From: Limonium bicolor
Lineage: Eukaryota > Streptophyta > Magnoliopsida > Caryophyllales > Plumbaginaceae
NCBI GenBank assembly: GCA_023374045.1
Contig: CM041776.1
Span: 316,560,722 to 316,624,721 of the forward strand
Reading direction: 5' to 3'
DNA: 64,000 nt
This document shows, piece by piece, positions 1-11,959 of the stretch. The notes beneath the pieces were generated by a model, which saw nothing but the letters and a program-made list of their open reading frames with translations, ran no database searches and was not told where the DNA came from. Numbering within the stretch: the first letter of the stretch is position 1; each line of letters opens with the position of its first letter. The translations under genes and the position numbers were made by a program.

Positions 1-551
1 TGGTTCAATTTCGGTGTCGAATATGGTGGTTTTTGGTTCAGGGATGATGGCAAGAGGTTGAGTTATAATGACGGTGGTGTCGATGTAAATGGTGGTAGAG
101 CTAAAGGCTTGTTTCACCTGAAGAGTAGCAAGTTGCTGGATCAGGGCTTGGGAGTAGGTCAGGATTAGAGGTTACAAAGTTGGGAATGTTGTAGGATGAG
201 TAGGAGGCCATGGGTAAGGTGTGAAGGAAAAAAGGTAAAGCTTGGGTGTAAGGAAGAAGAGGGGTCGATTGGAGCAAGAACAGTGCAGTGGCGAGGATTA
301 AGAATTAGCTAAGTTTTTTTAATGATTAGCATGTGTAGATTTGTCAGCGAGAAACGGTTGGGATTGGGCAAAAAAGGTCAAAAAAAGAGGAGAACACATA
401 AGCTGGAAACAAGAAGATTTTGTGCCTACTATTTTGGATTGTAATTAACGTTAATTTTAACAACATTATAGACATATAAACTCATGCACACAGACAGAGT
501 ACGACACCTAATACTGATAATAACGTAAGAGGAAAGGAGATATAACCTTAG
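1..551. other. non-coding stretch, no feature seen
   Basis: No credible coding region. It lies beyond the stop codon of the copia remnant (minus strand), so it may be the 3' untranslated part or LTR of that decayed element, but no second LTR copy is in view. Confidence 0.3.
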
Positions 552-1043
552 TTAGCTGGCACGAGTCATTCCTACCTGTGAGCGAAGATTCTTGAATGGT
601 TCTCGTTGGAGTAGCTTTGTGAAAATATCTGCTAGTTGATCCGTCATAGGAACATATTCTAGGTGCACTAGTCATTTTTCAATTAAATCTCTTAGAAAAT
701 GATGCCTAATTTCAATATGTGTAGTTCGAGAATGGTGAACAGGATTCTTATATAGATCAATAGCACTATCATTGTCACAAAAAATTGAAGTACATGATAG
801 AGTAATACCTTAGTCTTCAACTTGTTGTATCCAAAGGGTTTGAGCACAACATGTTGCAGCAGGCACGTACTTTGCTTTTGCCGAAGAGAATGCCATTGTT
901 TTTAGCTTCTTGGAGCTCCATGCGACAAGACATAATCCTAAGAACTGAGTTGTACCACAAGTACTCTTCCTGTCAAGGAGAGAACTGGCGAAGTTCATGT
1001 CACAGTACCCTATAATTGTGAAATCAGGAGAACATGGATACAA
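552..1043 (-). pseudogene. Ty1/copia polyprotein fragment, RNase H end
   Basis: The minus strand encodes the C-terminal end of a copia polyprotein. The first part (1043-810) shows the RNase H hallmarks GYCDMNFASSLLDRKSTCGT, then AWSSKK and CCAQTLWIQQ. Reading on in the same frame past a TAA at about 810 gives the usual tail: a [16 protein letters not shown] stretch, then DQLADIFTK, and a final GMTRAS before a TAA at 552-554. At least two in-frame stops show it is dead. RNase H normally removes the RNA strand during reverse transcription. The upstream reverse transcriptase, integrase and gag are absent, so this is a truncated remnant. Confidence 0.85.
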
Positions 1044-1060
1044 TAAGTAGAGATCTTGGG

Positions 1061-1578
1061 TGAAATGCCCCTAAAGATACCTTGGTGATTAAGTACTATC
1101 ATTTCCAGAAGTGGGTATTACTTTCAGATTTTCAAGTCTTGTGGTTGTTTTCTAGAAGAATCTTTCGGAAGGATCTTCCAGAAGCATTTATGGGAAAACT
1201 TCTTGTAAGGTGTAGGAGTAGGACCCATAAGCCGTAATTTATCTCTTTCTTTGTGATGTATCTTCTTCCTATTGTTCACCTAACCAATGACCATTTATTA
1301 GTCACCACATGTCTAAAACTGATAGTCTCTTTCCTTAACATGAGTTGCACATGAAGTTACCTTAGAATTAAGTTTAGTTAATCGGTTCTAGTTACCTCTT
1401 CATGAAGTAATTTCTCTTCTACCATAAATAATACCGCCAGTATACTCCTCTTAAGTTTCTATACGAGCATTTATCTGAATTCTAGATCCTAGGATTAGTT
1501 TAATGTGTGTCTTCACATTTTGTTTGTTAATAATTTTTTATCATACTGGAATTATGAGAAATATGTATAGTGGTCAAG
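1061..1578. other. unassigned repeat flank
   Basis: No gene. The 46-bp segment 1459-1504 (starting CTATACGAGCAT) recurs at 4601-4647 with a few mismatches, so this is one side of a duplicated sequence that brackets the LTR pile. Confidence 0.4.
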
Positions 1579-2189
1579 TGTTAACTATGGGCAAGTGCAC
1601 CCAGTTGGTGTAGTAATAAAAGTGTCGTTCCACTAGGAAATCAACTGTCTATCTCCCTAGTTTTGGTACTTTCAGTAAAGAGTAATAATTAAAAGGGGGT
1701 TTAGTCAGTGGCAAGCTTAATGATTCGGTTCAAGATAGATTGCAAAGTAAATAAGAAAACTAAATTTGTTTTGATGGATTGGGATAGAATGCACCCTATG
1801 ATGGTTATTATCACCTAAATTCATCCCAACTTCACTTTCAAACCCACTTCACTCAAGTTGTCTTTTAGGACTAGTGTAATGACTTTCCAAATCATGGAAG
1901 AGCCAAATCTTACTTAACTACTTCAAACTCCTTAGTCAAGTGGAGTTTTAATCACTAAGTAGCATTAATTGCAAGTCCACAATAAAAGCCCCAAATTTGA
2001 GCAATTTATCAGCAGATTTTACGTCCGACCAACCCACCCTGGGTCGGTCCCATGGGTTGGTCGACCCTCTAGAGACGAAGGCACGTGCCTTTTTCAAGTC
2101 TCGATCGACCCACCCTAGGTCAGTCCGGTGGGTCGGTCGATTCCAGTAGCTCCCATAAGAGTTGGACCGACCCACCCTGGGTTGGTCGG

Positions 2190-4231
2190 TGATAAGTGAG
2201 GAATTTATCTATATTTATATGCTTCATTGTTTATTAATTTAAGCTTTAATGTTACATATTTTCCCACTTAAGTCTTAATTATATTAAATGTTTAATATTA
2301 TTCCTCACATGTGGTTTTACGCTAAAATAGGTTAAAAACATGAAAAAAAGGTGTAGGAACATATGTTAAGAGCTTAACGATCAAACTGGGAGGAACGAGA
2401 CCAAAAATGACATTTCTGATGCACTTTAGGGCGTGTCCGGACATGTGTCTGAACATACAAACCCGGACTGGCCACGAGGACATCTTTATGCCAACATTTA
2501 AGTGTGATCCGGGTATGTGTCCAGATTTACAAACCTGGGCCACACCCGAGCAAAACTTACTGGACACTTTTATATGTGGTCCAGGTTTAGACATTAGCAC
2601 ATTCCCGGACCAAGCAAAGATACTCTCGCACGCTGCAAGTCATTTTATTCCTACTGTCATCATTGCCTAATCACGGCGCGTCATCACATTCATTATGTTC
2701 GTGAGCTGCATGGCCTGGGTTTGTTTCATCTCTGGGCCAACAAAGAATTACAGGCACATACAATTAAAAAGGTTGGCCGATGCTTTTGAGAGCACACACA
2801 TGAGCATGCATACGTGGGCTCTGATGCAGACACTGGATGAGACGAGATGCAGACATCCATCATGCACTTGGGCCGACAAAATAAGTTAGAGGCGCAAACA
2901 TTTCAGGACTTCAGAGGCGCAGACTTTCTGGGCCGACCAAAGAAGACGGGTGCAGAAATGTTGGGCTGCAAGCGACATTGATTTCGGGAGCACAGACTTG
3001 GTCGAGGCCTGAATGAGAGCCTTCTCGATGACATGGGCCTTTGACTCTTACATGGACGTTATCTGCACATGCACGTGAACAAGACGTGCAACATACTACC
3101 TCCGTCCCACTTTCATCTTCTGTTTACTTTTTGGCACATTTTTCTAATTCAATATTAAACATATAAAATAAAATAAATTTATAAAATAAATTTTTATAAC
3201 ATATAGTTTTTTACATGAGGATTCCATTGTAAAAATTAGATTTATAAAATTATATCATCTTATATGTTAAATATTGAAGTCAAACGACATGTTCAAATAG
3301 TAAACCAGATAGTCAATAAGGGACGGAGGGAGTATATATATTACATACGACAAACACAAGGGAATATTCAGGCAGCACGATGAACACAATTCCAAACCCT
3401 AGACCTAGCCACGGATACAGATAGCCGTGGAAGCGAGTAGAGATTGGGGACCGAAATAACATAGCAGATTGGAACTTCGAGATCAGTTCTTTAATACAGA
3501 TTTGATGGCGTTCTTCCTCTTTATTATTGTTGTTTTCGTATTTATCATGTCTGAGTAGTTGTTTAGGATTCTGGTTTGCTATGGACAACTAGTTTATTAT
3601 TTTGCTTCCTAAGTTGTTAAATACTAATTCTATATAGATTGTAGTTTTGTTCCTAGTTATTTATTGAATTCTCTTGTGATTAATTATTGTTTGAGTTTAT
3701 TTGGTATGAATTGCTTACAAGTGAGAACTACGACGTTCATTAGACCTTAGGAATATTACCAGTGAAACTTGAGACGGTAATTCTTGGGGATTAGCTGACT
3801 AGAAACCAGATGAATTGTTAATGCTACTAGCTAATTTGTAAATTCGTAATGAGAGTTAGGATTTGGGAATTGCTAGTAAAGATCTATCTTACGGGGACCG
3901 GTTTTAGATTAATTTAGATCTGAGGTTGCAATCTAGAATTTAGAAAACCCTCATGAAGGGGATTGATAAACTAGGGAGAAGTAGCAAACCAGGATTCACC
4001 CTTTTAGATTTATTAGAAAATCACTTTTAATTGTTTTTGTGTTAATTAATTATTTATTTTCTTCAAACCAACCCCCATTTATTATTGTTATTTTCTACAG
4101 TTTATTAGTTAGTTTATTAGAGATTTAAACTAGACATAGTCTCCTTTGGTTCGATAACCTAGGAAATACTACATAGGAAAACTTGCTACGATAGACCAGT
4201 ACACTTGCTGCAATACGTTTTCTCCCGTACA
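2190..4231 (+). mobile_element. solo LTR of an Athila-like retrotransposon
   Basis: A 2042-bp sequence begins TGATAAGTGAGG and ends TCTCCCGTACA. It is flanked on both sides by the perfect 5-bp target duplication GTCGG (2185-2189 and 4232-4236). No internal region is present, so it is the product of recombination between two LTRs. The end (a GATAGACCAGTACACTTGC tract) matches the end of the LTR at 10416-11959, showing a related family. It carries a GC-rich block of GTCCGGACATGTGTC-type motifs at about 2420-2620 and a Stowaway MITE at 3096-3332. Confidence 0.8.
3096..3332. mobile_element. Stowaway-type MITE 1
   Basis: A 237-bp element begins CTACCTCCGTCCC and ends GGGACGGAGGGAG, flanked by TA on both sides (3094-3095 and 3333-3334). 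These are the terminal repeats and TA duplication of Stowaway (Tc1/mariner-type) MITEs. It is AT-rich inside and non-coding. A second copy is at 47141-47374. Confidence 0.9.
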
Positions 4232-5358
4232 GTCGGTTAGGTTGGTCAGCTCTAGTGATTTGCTCTAACTTGCACGGGGCCTAGAATCTTCGTTGTAGCT
4301 CGAAATTGTTCCCCCCTGTTTACAGCATTGGAAAGCTTGAGGGATGGAGAGTCTGTTGATGCACTCCACTAGTTCTAAAAGAACCCAAAAGTATGCTCAA
4401 AATAAGTTTTACCTATTAAGAGATCAAACTCTATAAGTTCACTATTAATCACAAAAACACTCTATTAAGTGGTGAAATAGATTATGCACCAAGTAAAATG
4501 AAGGTGAATAAAGACCTTAAAATAGCATTATTTCACCACTTATCAATTGGTATTAATTATTATTTGTTATTTCTTTAGAAAGAAGGTTTTGTGCCTAGAC
4601 CTATACGAGCATTCATTTGAATTCTAGATCCAAGGATTAGTTTAACACAGGGGCGGAGCTAGGATTTAGAATTTGGGAAGGCCATATATTTTTGTATGTA
4701 ATATTAAAATATTAATTTATATTATATATATATATATATATTCATAGACTATAAAATTGAGTGTGTTTTTTGTTTTAACAATACAAAAACACATATCATA
4801 TTTATATATGACATGAATAGCCATAGTACAAAACACCACCAAAGAATGGCAACTTTAAGTTAATAAGGGTACAATATAATAAAAAAAACATTCCACCATA
4901 ATATTTCTATTAGTACCTCATTCAAAACGAAGTTCCATGAGTATATTTGAAAAAAAAATCCTGCAAAAACAAGTATATAAATTATAATTATTAAACTGTC
5001 ATAGTAACAGTGAGGGAAAGAAATAGACCACCTAATTAGTGTTATCAACATTTATCAAGTAATAATAGGTGAAGAGAAAAGATATGAAAAGGTTCGAAAG
5101 GAAGATAGTTCTCACCTGAGAATAAAATTAAACTGTTAAAGATCGAAAGAATGATGTTTATCTATCAAGAACCCACCTGTTAATGGTCAATTAATAAATA
5201 TGTAAACAAAATATATGTTGGCACTTGGCACACATACACACTAAAAGCAAATAGACAAGTAAACAAATCAAAATAAAATGTACCATGTGGATTTCAGTTA
5301 TGCACGTCTCCCTTTCATAAAGTTGAAATCATCTATTATCTTATCCGTAAAAAAGGTC

Positions 5359-8273
5359 TCAACAATCTCTCTTTTCAATATAAACAATCAAGTAGCTCCG
5401 TAGAAACTCATCAGACATGCTACTACGAAGCCTGGTCTTCACAATTTTCATCACAGAAAAGGCACACTCACTTGTAGTGGTTGAAATAGGAAGAGTCAAA
5501 ACAAGACGAAGCAATCTATCTATCATAGGATATATTTCAGACTTTACAGTTTCCTTCAATTCCCTACACAAGTCAGAAACTGAACTTACATTCTTCAAGT
5601 GTGGGTGGTTGTGAACATCTAGCTCATAGTGTTCTAACTCCTGTGTTAGATGAATTATTTCTTGTTCAGTAAAATCAGAAGGATAGAACTTTGTTGCCAA
5701 TTTAATTGTGTCATCCACATAATGAGTTTCTTGGATCTAAAGCAGCTGTAACACCCCATATGGGTAATTGTCCAACAACCTAGCTCCTAAGCCATCCGGG
5801 CTTGAAAACTAGCCACTTTAGGCCCTTAATCCTCACTTGGGCTTAAAAGTGGAAGGCCTTGTTGTTGTAGTCAACCCATACATATCCTTTATAAACCATT
5901 CACATTACTACTCATATCTCAATGTGGGATGGGGGTATTACAGACTCCCCCACTCAAAGAACGTGACGTCCTCGTCACAAGCCTTACATCCAAGTCCCAT
6001 GGACCTCCTCGGTAGGTGTCGGGTAGTCCATCCCGACGCGGTCCCGAGTCCGCTCTGATACCATTTTGTAACACCCCATATGGGTAACTGTCCAACAACC
6101 TAGCTCCTAAGCCATCCGGGCTTGAAAACTAGCCACTTTAGGCCCTTAATCCTCACTTGGGCTTAAAAGTGGAAGGCCTTGTTGTTGTAGTCAACCCATA
6201 TGTATCCTTTATAAACCATTCACATTACTACTCATATCTTAATGTGGGATGGGGGTATTACAGCAGCACTTAGATGAAGAAGCTCTGTTGCAGCCTCATT
6301 AAACCTTGAGTTCAACTCCTGCAACTGATGGTCAACAACAGCAATAAACATATCAACTTGATAGTGATGCTCAACGGTTACATTCTCTTTCTTGTGACGA
6401 AAACGAATGAGATCCATGTAAGTTCCATTCATATCAGGGATTGGAATGTCATTACTTTCACAAAGTGAAATGACATCTTTCAACAATGATTCCCACTTTT
6501 CATCTCTTAATTTTTGGATTAATGTCTTTGTAGTAGATATTAGAGACAAAGCATTAACAACATCTTGTGACTTGAGTTGCAAAGCTTGACATAGCATATC
6601 AGTTATCCTCATCAATTCCTTCATCACATGCATTGCAATCACAAAATCAAATGATAGTAACTGTCTCAAAGCAAAACTTGTGTCACCTCTTTGAAAAGGT
6701 GTTGAACCTTTAATAATGATGTCATCCAACACCACACTTGCTAGGCCAAACAGTTTTATCAAGCTGTATATTGATTTATAATGAGAACTCCATCTAGTAT
6801 CCCCTCGCCTTTGCAAAGATCTAATTTGATTTGTGCCTTTTCCACTTGAAAGCTCTTCAGTTTTAGTAAGGTGCAAAATTTCAGCTAGTTGGGCATCTTT
6901 CAATTGATCAATCCGTTTGCAAGAGGAACCAATGACATTAAAAACAAAGTTTAGGTTTTTGAAATGGGTATGTACCTTAGTGACCTCCTTTGCTGCTGCT
7001 ACCAAAGCCAATTGTAGTTGATGGGCTAAACAATGTACATAGTAAGCATAGGGACACTCCTTCAAAAATAAAGCTTGCAAACCATTCCACTCTCCATGCA
7101 TATTACTTGCTCTATCATAACCTTGGCCCCGAAGATCTTGAACATCAAGCATATGATAAGATAAACATGACAATATTTCATTTTTTAACGTCAAGACAGA
7201 TGTGTCTTTGACATGAACTAAGTCCAAAAATCTTTCCCTAACATATCCATGTTGATCAACAAACCTTAAAACAATGGCCATTTGTTCTTTCTTTGACTCA
7301 TCCCGAGCCTCATCAACTATCAAGTAGAACTTTGCATTCCTAATCTCATCTCTAATTGCTTTCTGTACATTTGTAGAGAAAACACATAAGATCTTTTTCT
7401 GAATATCTGGTGATGTATACTATGCATTTTTTTGGAGCATTCTCCAACACAACATCACTAACACTCTTGTTGTAAGATGTAAGAATTTTGATCAATTCTA
7501 GAAAATTTCCTTAATTTCTTGAACTAGATCATTCATCATGCCCTCTAAATGCACATGATTGAAATGTCAGCTACTTAACCGCCTCAATGGAAGTTTTCAA
7601 GTGCAATCTATTACTCATGATTTGCTGAGACGTTTGCTTGTGTATCAAAGTCTCTAAATGGCCTAACTGATTCTTCAAATTCTTGTAACAACTCACTGAA
7701 TATTGATGTGCTGAGTTAGAGTTCTTACCTTCATGATGGACAAAAGCACAATTTTTTCCATCATTCACCTTTTTCCAATTATTGAACCTTTTTGATGTAA
7801 ATGTGTTTGACCCACTTCCTTTACTAGGCTTCTTGTCAAAACAGATAGCAAGGAAGACAAAATTTAGCATCTTTGGTCTCCGAATACTCTCACCTGAAGA
7901 AACTTTTGAACCACTTTGCTTGAAACCTACGCCGATGACGGTCACCCGTAAATGGGTAATTTGATTTATGAAGCTGATAAGGACCGAACTTTATATAATT
8001 TCTTCTTATCACATCACGTTGGTCACTAGGATAGTCCCAAATTGAAGGTCAAACACCAAGATCACGGATCAAGGAATTGATATTGAATTTATCAAACTTT
8101 AGCACCTCTGAATTTTGGAGTTGAGGAGACTTCAAAGGTGGCTCTTCCTCACAATCAGATTGCTCTTGAGAATTAGATTTTTCAATTGGCACATCATCTT
8201 ATTGTGTGCGAGTGTCACTTACAAGACTTCTCTTTGGCTTTAAAAATGAATCAATTGTTTTTACTTTATCCAT
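5359..8273 (-). pseudogene. hAT transposase pseudogene (ZMYM1-like, TTF zinc finger/DUF4371/hATC)
   Basis: Coding order on the minus strand is recognisable throughout. The start is at 8273, beginning MDKVKTIDSFLKPKR. The TTF-type zinc-finger region follows, with IWDYPSDQRD near 8040 and FVHHEGKNSNSAH near 7720. The DUF4371/RNase H-like core runs 7400-6270 (VDEARDESKKEQMA, RGQGYDRASNMHGEWNGLQ, AYYVHCLAHQLQLAL, RRGDTRWSSHYKS). The hAT dimerisation domain is at 5718-5359, with LTLPISTTTSECAFSVMK. It would have catalysed cut-and-paste transposition. It is dead: stops near 8200, 8060, 7880 and 7550, an extra A near 7430, a frameshift near 5725, and a TRIM inserted between core and dimerisation domain. 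Confidence 0.9.
5747..6262 (-). mobile_element. TRIM (terminal-repeat retrotransposon in miniature)
   Basis: Two nearly identical 196-bp LTRs (5747-5942 and 6067-6262) start TGTAACACCCC and end GGGTATTACA. They enclose only 124 bp. On the minus strand the primer-binding site TGGTATCAGAGC (6063-6052, initiator-Met tRNA type) follows the 5' LTR by 3 bp. A purine tract (complement of 5943-5957) precedes the 3' LTR. The target duplication is GCAGC on both sides (5742-5746 and 6263-6267). There is no coding capacity, as expected for a TRIM. It interrupts the hAT transposase, so it is younger. Confidence 0.95.
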
Positions 8274-9305
8274 AACTTATCTGAAAAATTACATAGAAAA
8301 AAAAACAATGTTACTTACTTACTTATACTATAATCAATTAAACATTTTATAGAGATAACAATTGTAGCTAATTGATAATATTATACATGGATTTATGTAA
8401 CAATAAAATAAATCAAGAAATATGATTAAGTACTCAAAATCTAGAAGAAATAAATAATGGACAACTATTAAACAAAACCAAATATTTTCCCACCCAACAT
8501 ACTTCATCACTAATCTAAAAAAAGTGTAGACATAAAATCTATTCATAGTTTTCAACTAGTTGTAACTTAATTAGTTAGCTTTTAGTGGCGTCAAAAAAAA
8601 AAGATTTAGTAAGATTATGTATTATCCTTTTTTATCTAAATTTTCTCTTATTTATCTGTTTTTTGCTTACTTATTCCTCTAGGTTTACTCCTTTCTTCTG
8701 AGGTTCTTGTTACTATTTTCAATCAATAACAAATATATGTTTCTCCTTTCTCTCTTTATATTCATGACAATTATTCTTTTCTTCTGTTTTTCAATCCCTC
8801 CACTTTGCTTGCCTATCACATATTCTTCTATAATCAAACAAACAAAAAGAAAAGAAAAAAGCTGCAACAAAATTTGTATCCACTAAAGGTTTGGGAGCAA
8901 AAATTTATACCTGATCTCATCTGCTCCTCTATCATTTTGGCTGTTACCTTTGCCTCTCTGTTGCTTCCTGCTCCTTACTATTCTCAAATGGTGCTCAAGA
9001 CTTCAACCTCTTAAAATTCTCTCTCTATAATGTGACTTGAGCTGCTCGGTTGGTTGCTTCCCTCTCAGCCAAATGTGAAATGATGGTCATCTCCCCACCT
9101 TACCAATATGATGACAGCAACAATATGTGAGCAACATTTTTTTCTTTCTCTGAGTAGTTTAATATACTTGAAAAGAAAAAAGTAATGATGAGATTGTGCT
9201 TGTTATTGGGATTATACACGTTTTTAGAGAGGGAGTTGAGAGAAAAATATTGGGGGGGGGGCATATCAGTATCACATATTTTATTCTATATACTTTTTTT
9301 TAAAT

Positions 9306-9714
9306 GGGAAAATTCACGAGATACCCCTGTTTTCTTTCGTAATTCACAATATACCCCTGTGATTTTAGTAATTTAACTTTAAACATGCTTAAATGTTGTC
9401 CAAAATTGATGAAACTTTACATGGACGATGCTAAATGTTATATTTTGGTCCAATATCAATTTTGAAGCTTTTTAAGCTCACATGTGACCTGTGGGACCCA
9501 ATGAATATGTGACTGTTCATTGGGTCCCACAGGTCACATGTGAGCTTAAAAAACTTCAAATTGATATTGGACCAAAATATAACACTTTAGCATCATCCAT
9601 GTAAAGTTTCATCAATTTTGGACAACATTTAAGCATGTTTAAAGTTAAATTACTAAAATCACAGGGGTATATTGTGAATTACGAAAGAAAACAGGGTATC
9701 TCGTGAATTTTCCC
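9306..9714. mobile_element. foldback MITE with Mutator-like ends
   Basis: A 409-bp near-perfect inverted repeat: arms of about 200 bp meet around a 10-bp loop near 9506-9515. The ends are GGGAAAATTCACGAG, sharing the first 12 bases with the Mutator-like element at 48994-50422. Flanks of 9 bp (9297-9305 and 9715-9723) match at 8 of 9 positions. It lies inside the hAT element and has no coding capacity. A transcript through it would form a long hairpin RNA. Confidence 0.85.
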
Positions 9715-9775
9715 TTTTAAAATTGGGGGGCCAGGCCCACCCAACAGTGGCCTTACCTCTGACACTGGTTTAACG

Positions 9776-10415
9776 TGTACGTCACACTAACCATTTATCT
9801 AAATTATTTAAGCTACCGAAATTCTAATATTTCGACATCTAGTTTGGAAAACATAAAAGTAAATTCTTGCATGTAGCCAAACATTTACTGAACAACCAAC
9901 AATGAAAACATGTACAATGAATAAGGAAAACATGTACAATAAATCATTATACTGAAAGTACTATTTTTATGTACAATATTTGTTATGTAAGGAATATACA
10001 ATTTTTATAGGTGTAATATTTTCTTCTACTATGTGTACAAGTAATGTAGCTATATTTGGTTACATATGGGTGTAGCAAAGACTTGTAGAAAGATAAAAGA
10101 TCCCATGGTAAACTATATTTCATAAAAATAGCAAACTAGAAGTTATTTTGAAACAACCATTTAAACATAGGGGTTGAATTTATTTAACATGAATATCTCA
10201 CTTACTTTCATTTTGTCATCCCTAACTATTGAACCACTACTTCGTCGAAAAAGTCAAAATTCTCCCTTATGTGGGTGTCTCCTTGGCTCCATCATTCTGT
10301 GCTTGTGATCGCCTAGTATTTGAAATCTTTTTCCGTGCTCAGCCACCCAGCACTGTCGTCTACTCATCTTCTTTGACCTCAACCTGCATCCAGACGCTCG
10401 TTGTCATCTGGCAAG
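9776..10415. other. unassigned stretch
   Basis: AT-rich sequence between the hAT element and the next LTR. I see no gene and no repeat pair here. Confidence 0.3.
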
Positions 10416-11959
10416 TGATAAGTCGGGAATTTTCTAAAGTTCACGGGGCTAATTCATGCTATAATATCTACGATTTGGCTTTAAATTCCCTCTTTATTTG
10501 ATGGATTATGCTTTATTGTTATATTTATAATCTATGATTGGTTTGGTGATGTTTCAAGATAAAACGCTCAAGAAAGTTCTTAAATGAAGTCTTTGGAACT
10601 TCATTCAAGCATTGGAAGTCAAACCGGGGGTCAAATATTATGGTGATTTTTGAAAAAAAAAAGATATGGTTGGATTACACTAGTTCGGGACTTGTCCGTG
10701 AGTGGTTTGAGCACTCCTTTGTAGACTTTACTGACGAATTTTGGGTATGGTTCAGGATGTGTCCTGGACACATACCCGGACCATCATGAGCAGATGTCTT
10801 CTGCCGCTTTTAACATGTGACCCGAGAATGTGTATGTGTTTTATTCCCGGACCACACTTAGAAATTAGACGTGGGGATACATAAATAAAAAAATGATTGT
10901 TAATTATCATCATACACCGCCTCTACTGTAAATAGAAAGAGACTTAGGGTTCTTTAGATTCTTTTGACAGATAGGAAAGAGAAATTGAAGATTTTGACCG
11001 ATTTCTAGGAGATAGAGTTGAGTAACTCGACAATCCAAGATGGAAGCTTCACAACGGAGTCCTCAATCAGTTTCATCTTATTCTTTCTTTATAATACTCT
11101 TTTTAATAGACTTTTATATCGTGATCATGTCCATGGCTGAGTAGTACTTATAAATTTTGGTTCGCTATATAATTCGACTTCAAGGTTCCATTATTTTTGT
11201 GATTTTACTAGTTTAATAAGATGTAAGTGCCTGTTCATTGTTCATACTTATTTTTCTTGTGATCTAGCCAGTTAATAGGGCCTTTTTTTCATGGCAAGCC
11301 TCTGTGCCTTGGTCGGTAGAGGAGTGGTATCCTATAATCAAAGGTTCTGGGTTTGAAACCTACCTACTACCGTAACTATAACAAAACTAGGGCGTTTTGT
11401 TTGTTTGTTTACTTACAAGTGAGAACAACACCATTCAATATATTACAGGAACAATACTAATTAGTTTAGAGATGGTAGTTCCTTTATAATGCTAACTAAT
11501 TATCAAAGTGGATTATTCTTAAAGTTGTTGGCAATTAGAAAATTTGTTACGAGAGTTAAGATTTAGTTTTCACTAATTAGATTCCACCGAGCAGGAACAT
11601 GGAATAACTTTGATCTGGGATTTTAATCTAGAATCTGGTGAACACATTGAGAAGCGAACCGACAATTTAAGAGGAATAGTGAACCGAGATTTCTCCCTCA
11701 CATTATCAAGAAAACTAATTTCCCCATTTTTGCAGTTATTATTCTTGTTTTTGTTTATTTATTTTATTTCCAAAATTTAGAAAACCACAAATCAAAAACC
11801 CTGAATTTGTTGTTATTTGTTTTATCTTTATTTTATCTTTTTATTTCGTGTATATATTTATCTACACTCTGTCTCCCTTGGTTCAATACTTAGAAGAATA
11901 CTTCTAAGAAAACTAGCTACGATAGACTGGTACACTTGCCGTTAGGTTTTACCCTAACA
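10416..11959 (+). mobile_element. Athila-like LTR
   Basis: It begins TGATAAGTCGGG and ends TTTTACCCTAACA, followed by AGTTTT, the same junction as in the intact element at 29411-37108, where the LTR is followed by AGTTTTTGGCGCC. The rest of the primer-binding site is deleted. It has a GC-rich block at 10680-10860 with GTGTCCTGGACACATACC-like motifs, and a SINE at about 11282-11387. Gag debris follows directly, so this was a 5' LTR. Confidence 0.65.
11282..11387 (+). mobile_element. tRNA-derived SINE, copy 1
   Basis: The sequence holds a pol III box A-like stretch CCTTGGTCGGTAGAGGAG and a box B-like GGTTCTGGGTTTGAAACC, then the tail CTACTACCGTAACTATAACA. Flanking TAGGGC at 11276-11281 and 11388-11393 is a plausible short target duplication. 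It closely matches copy 2 at 21929-22016, which fixes the family. Confidence 0.8.

Larger units (their letters stand above)
1579..4545 (-). mobile_element. Athila-like LTR (outer), split by a second solo LTR
   Basis: Read on the minus strand, this starts TGATAAGTGGTG (plus 4545) and ends GTTAACA (plus 1579), the same head as the other TGATAAG LTRs in the window. Its tail has the usual shape of these LTRs, with a short tract reading GGGTGCACTTGCCC just before the end. It is interrupted by the solo LTR 2190-4231. A block at about 2020-2189 holds three copies of a GACCCACCCTGGGTCGGT-type quasi-palindrome. The target duplication is unclear (TCAAG versus TCAAT or ATTGG), so the outer boundaries are less certain than those of the inner element. 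Confidence 0.5.
4648..9767 (-). mobile_element. complete hAT-superfamily DNA transposon, inactive
   Basis: The 5120-bp element has hAT-type terminal repeats: CAGGGGCGGAGCTAGG at the left and CAGTGTCAGAGGTAAGG read inward from the right. The flanks carry an 8-bp target duplication, GTTTAACA (4640-4647) and GTTTAACG (9768-9775), one mismatch. Inside, on the minus strand, lies a ZMYM1-like hAT transposase pseudogene. A TRIM retroelement (5747-6262) and a foldback element (9306-9714) were inserted later. It sits in the second copy of a 46-bp direct repeat. Confidence 0.88.
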
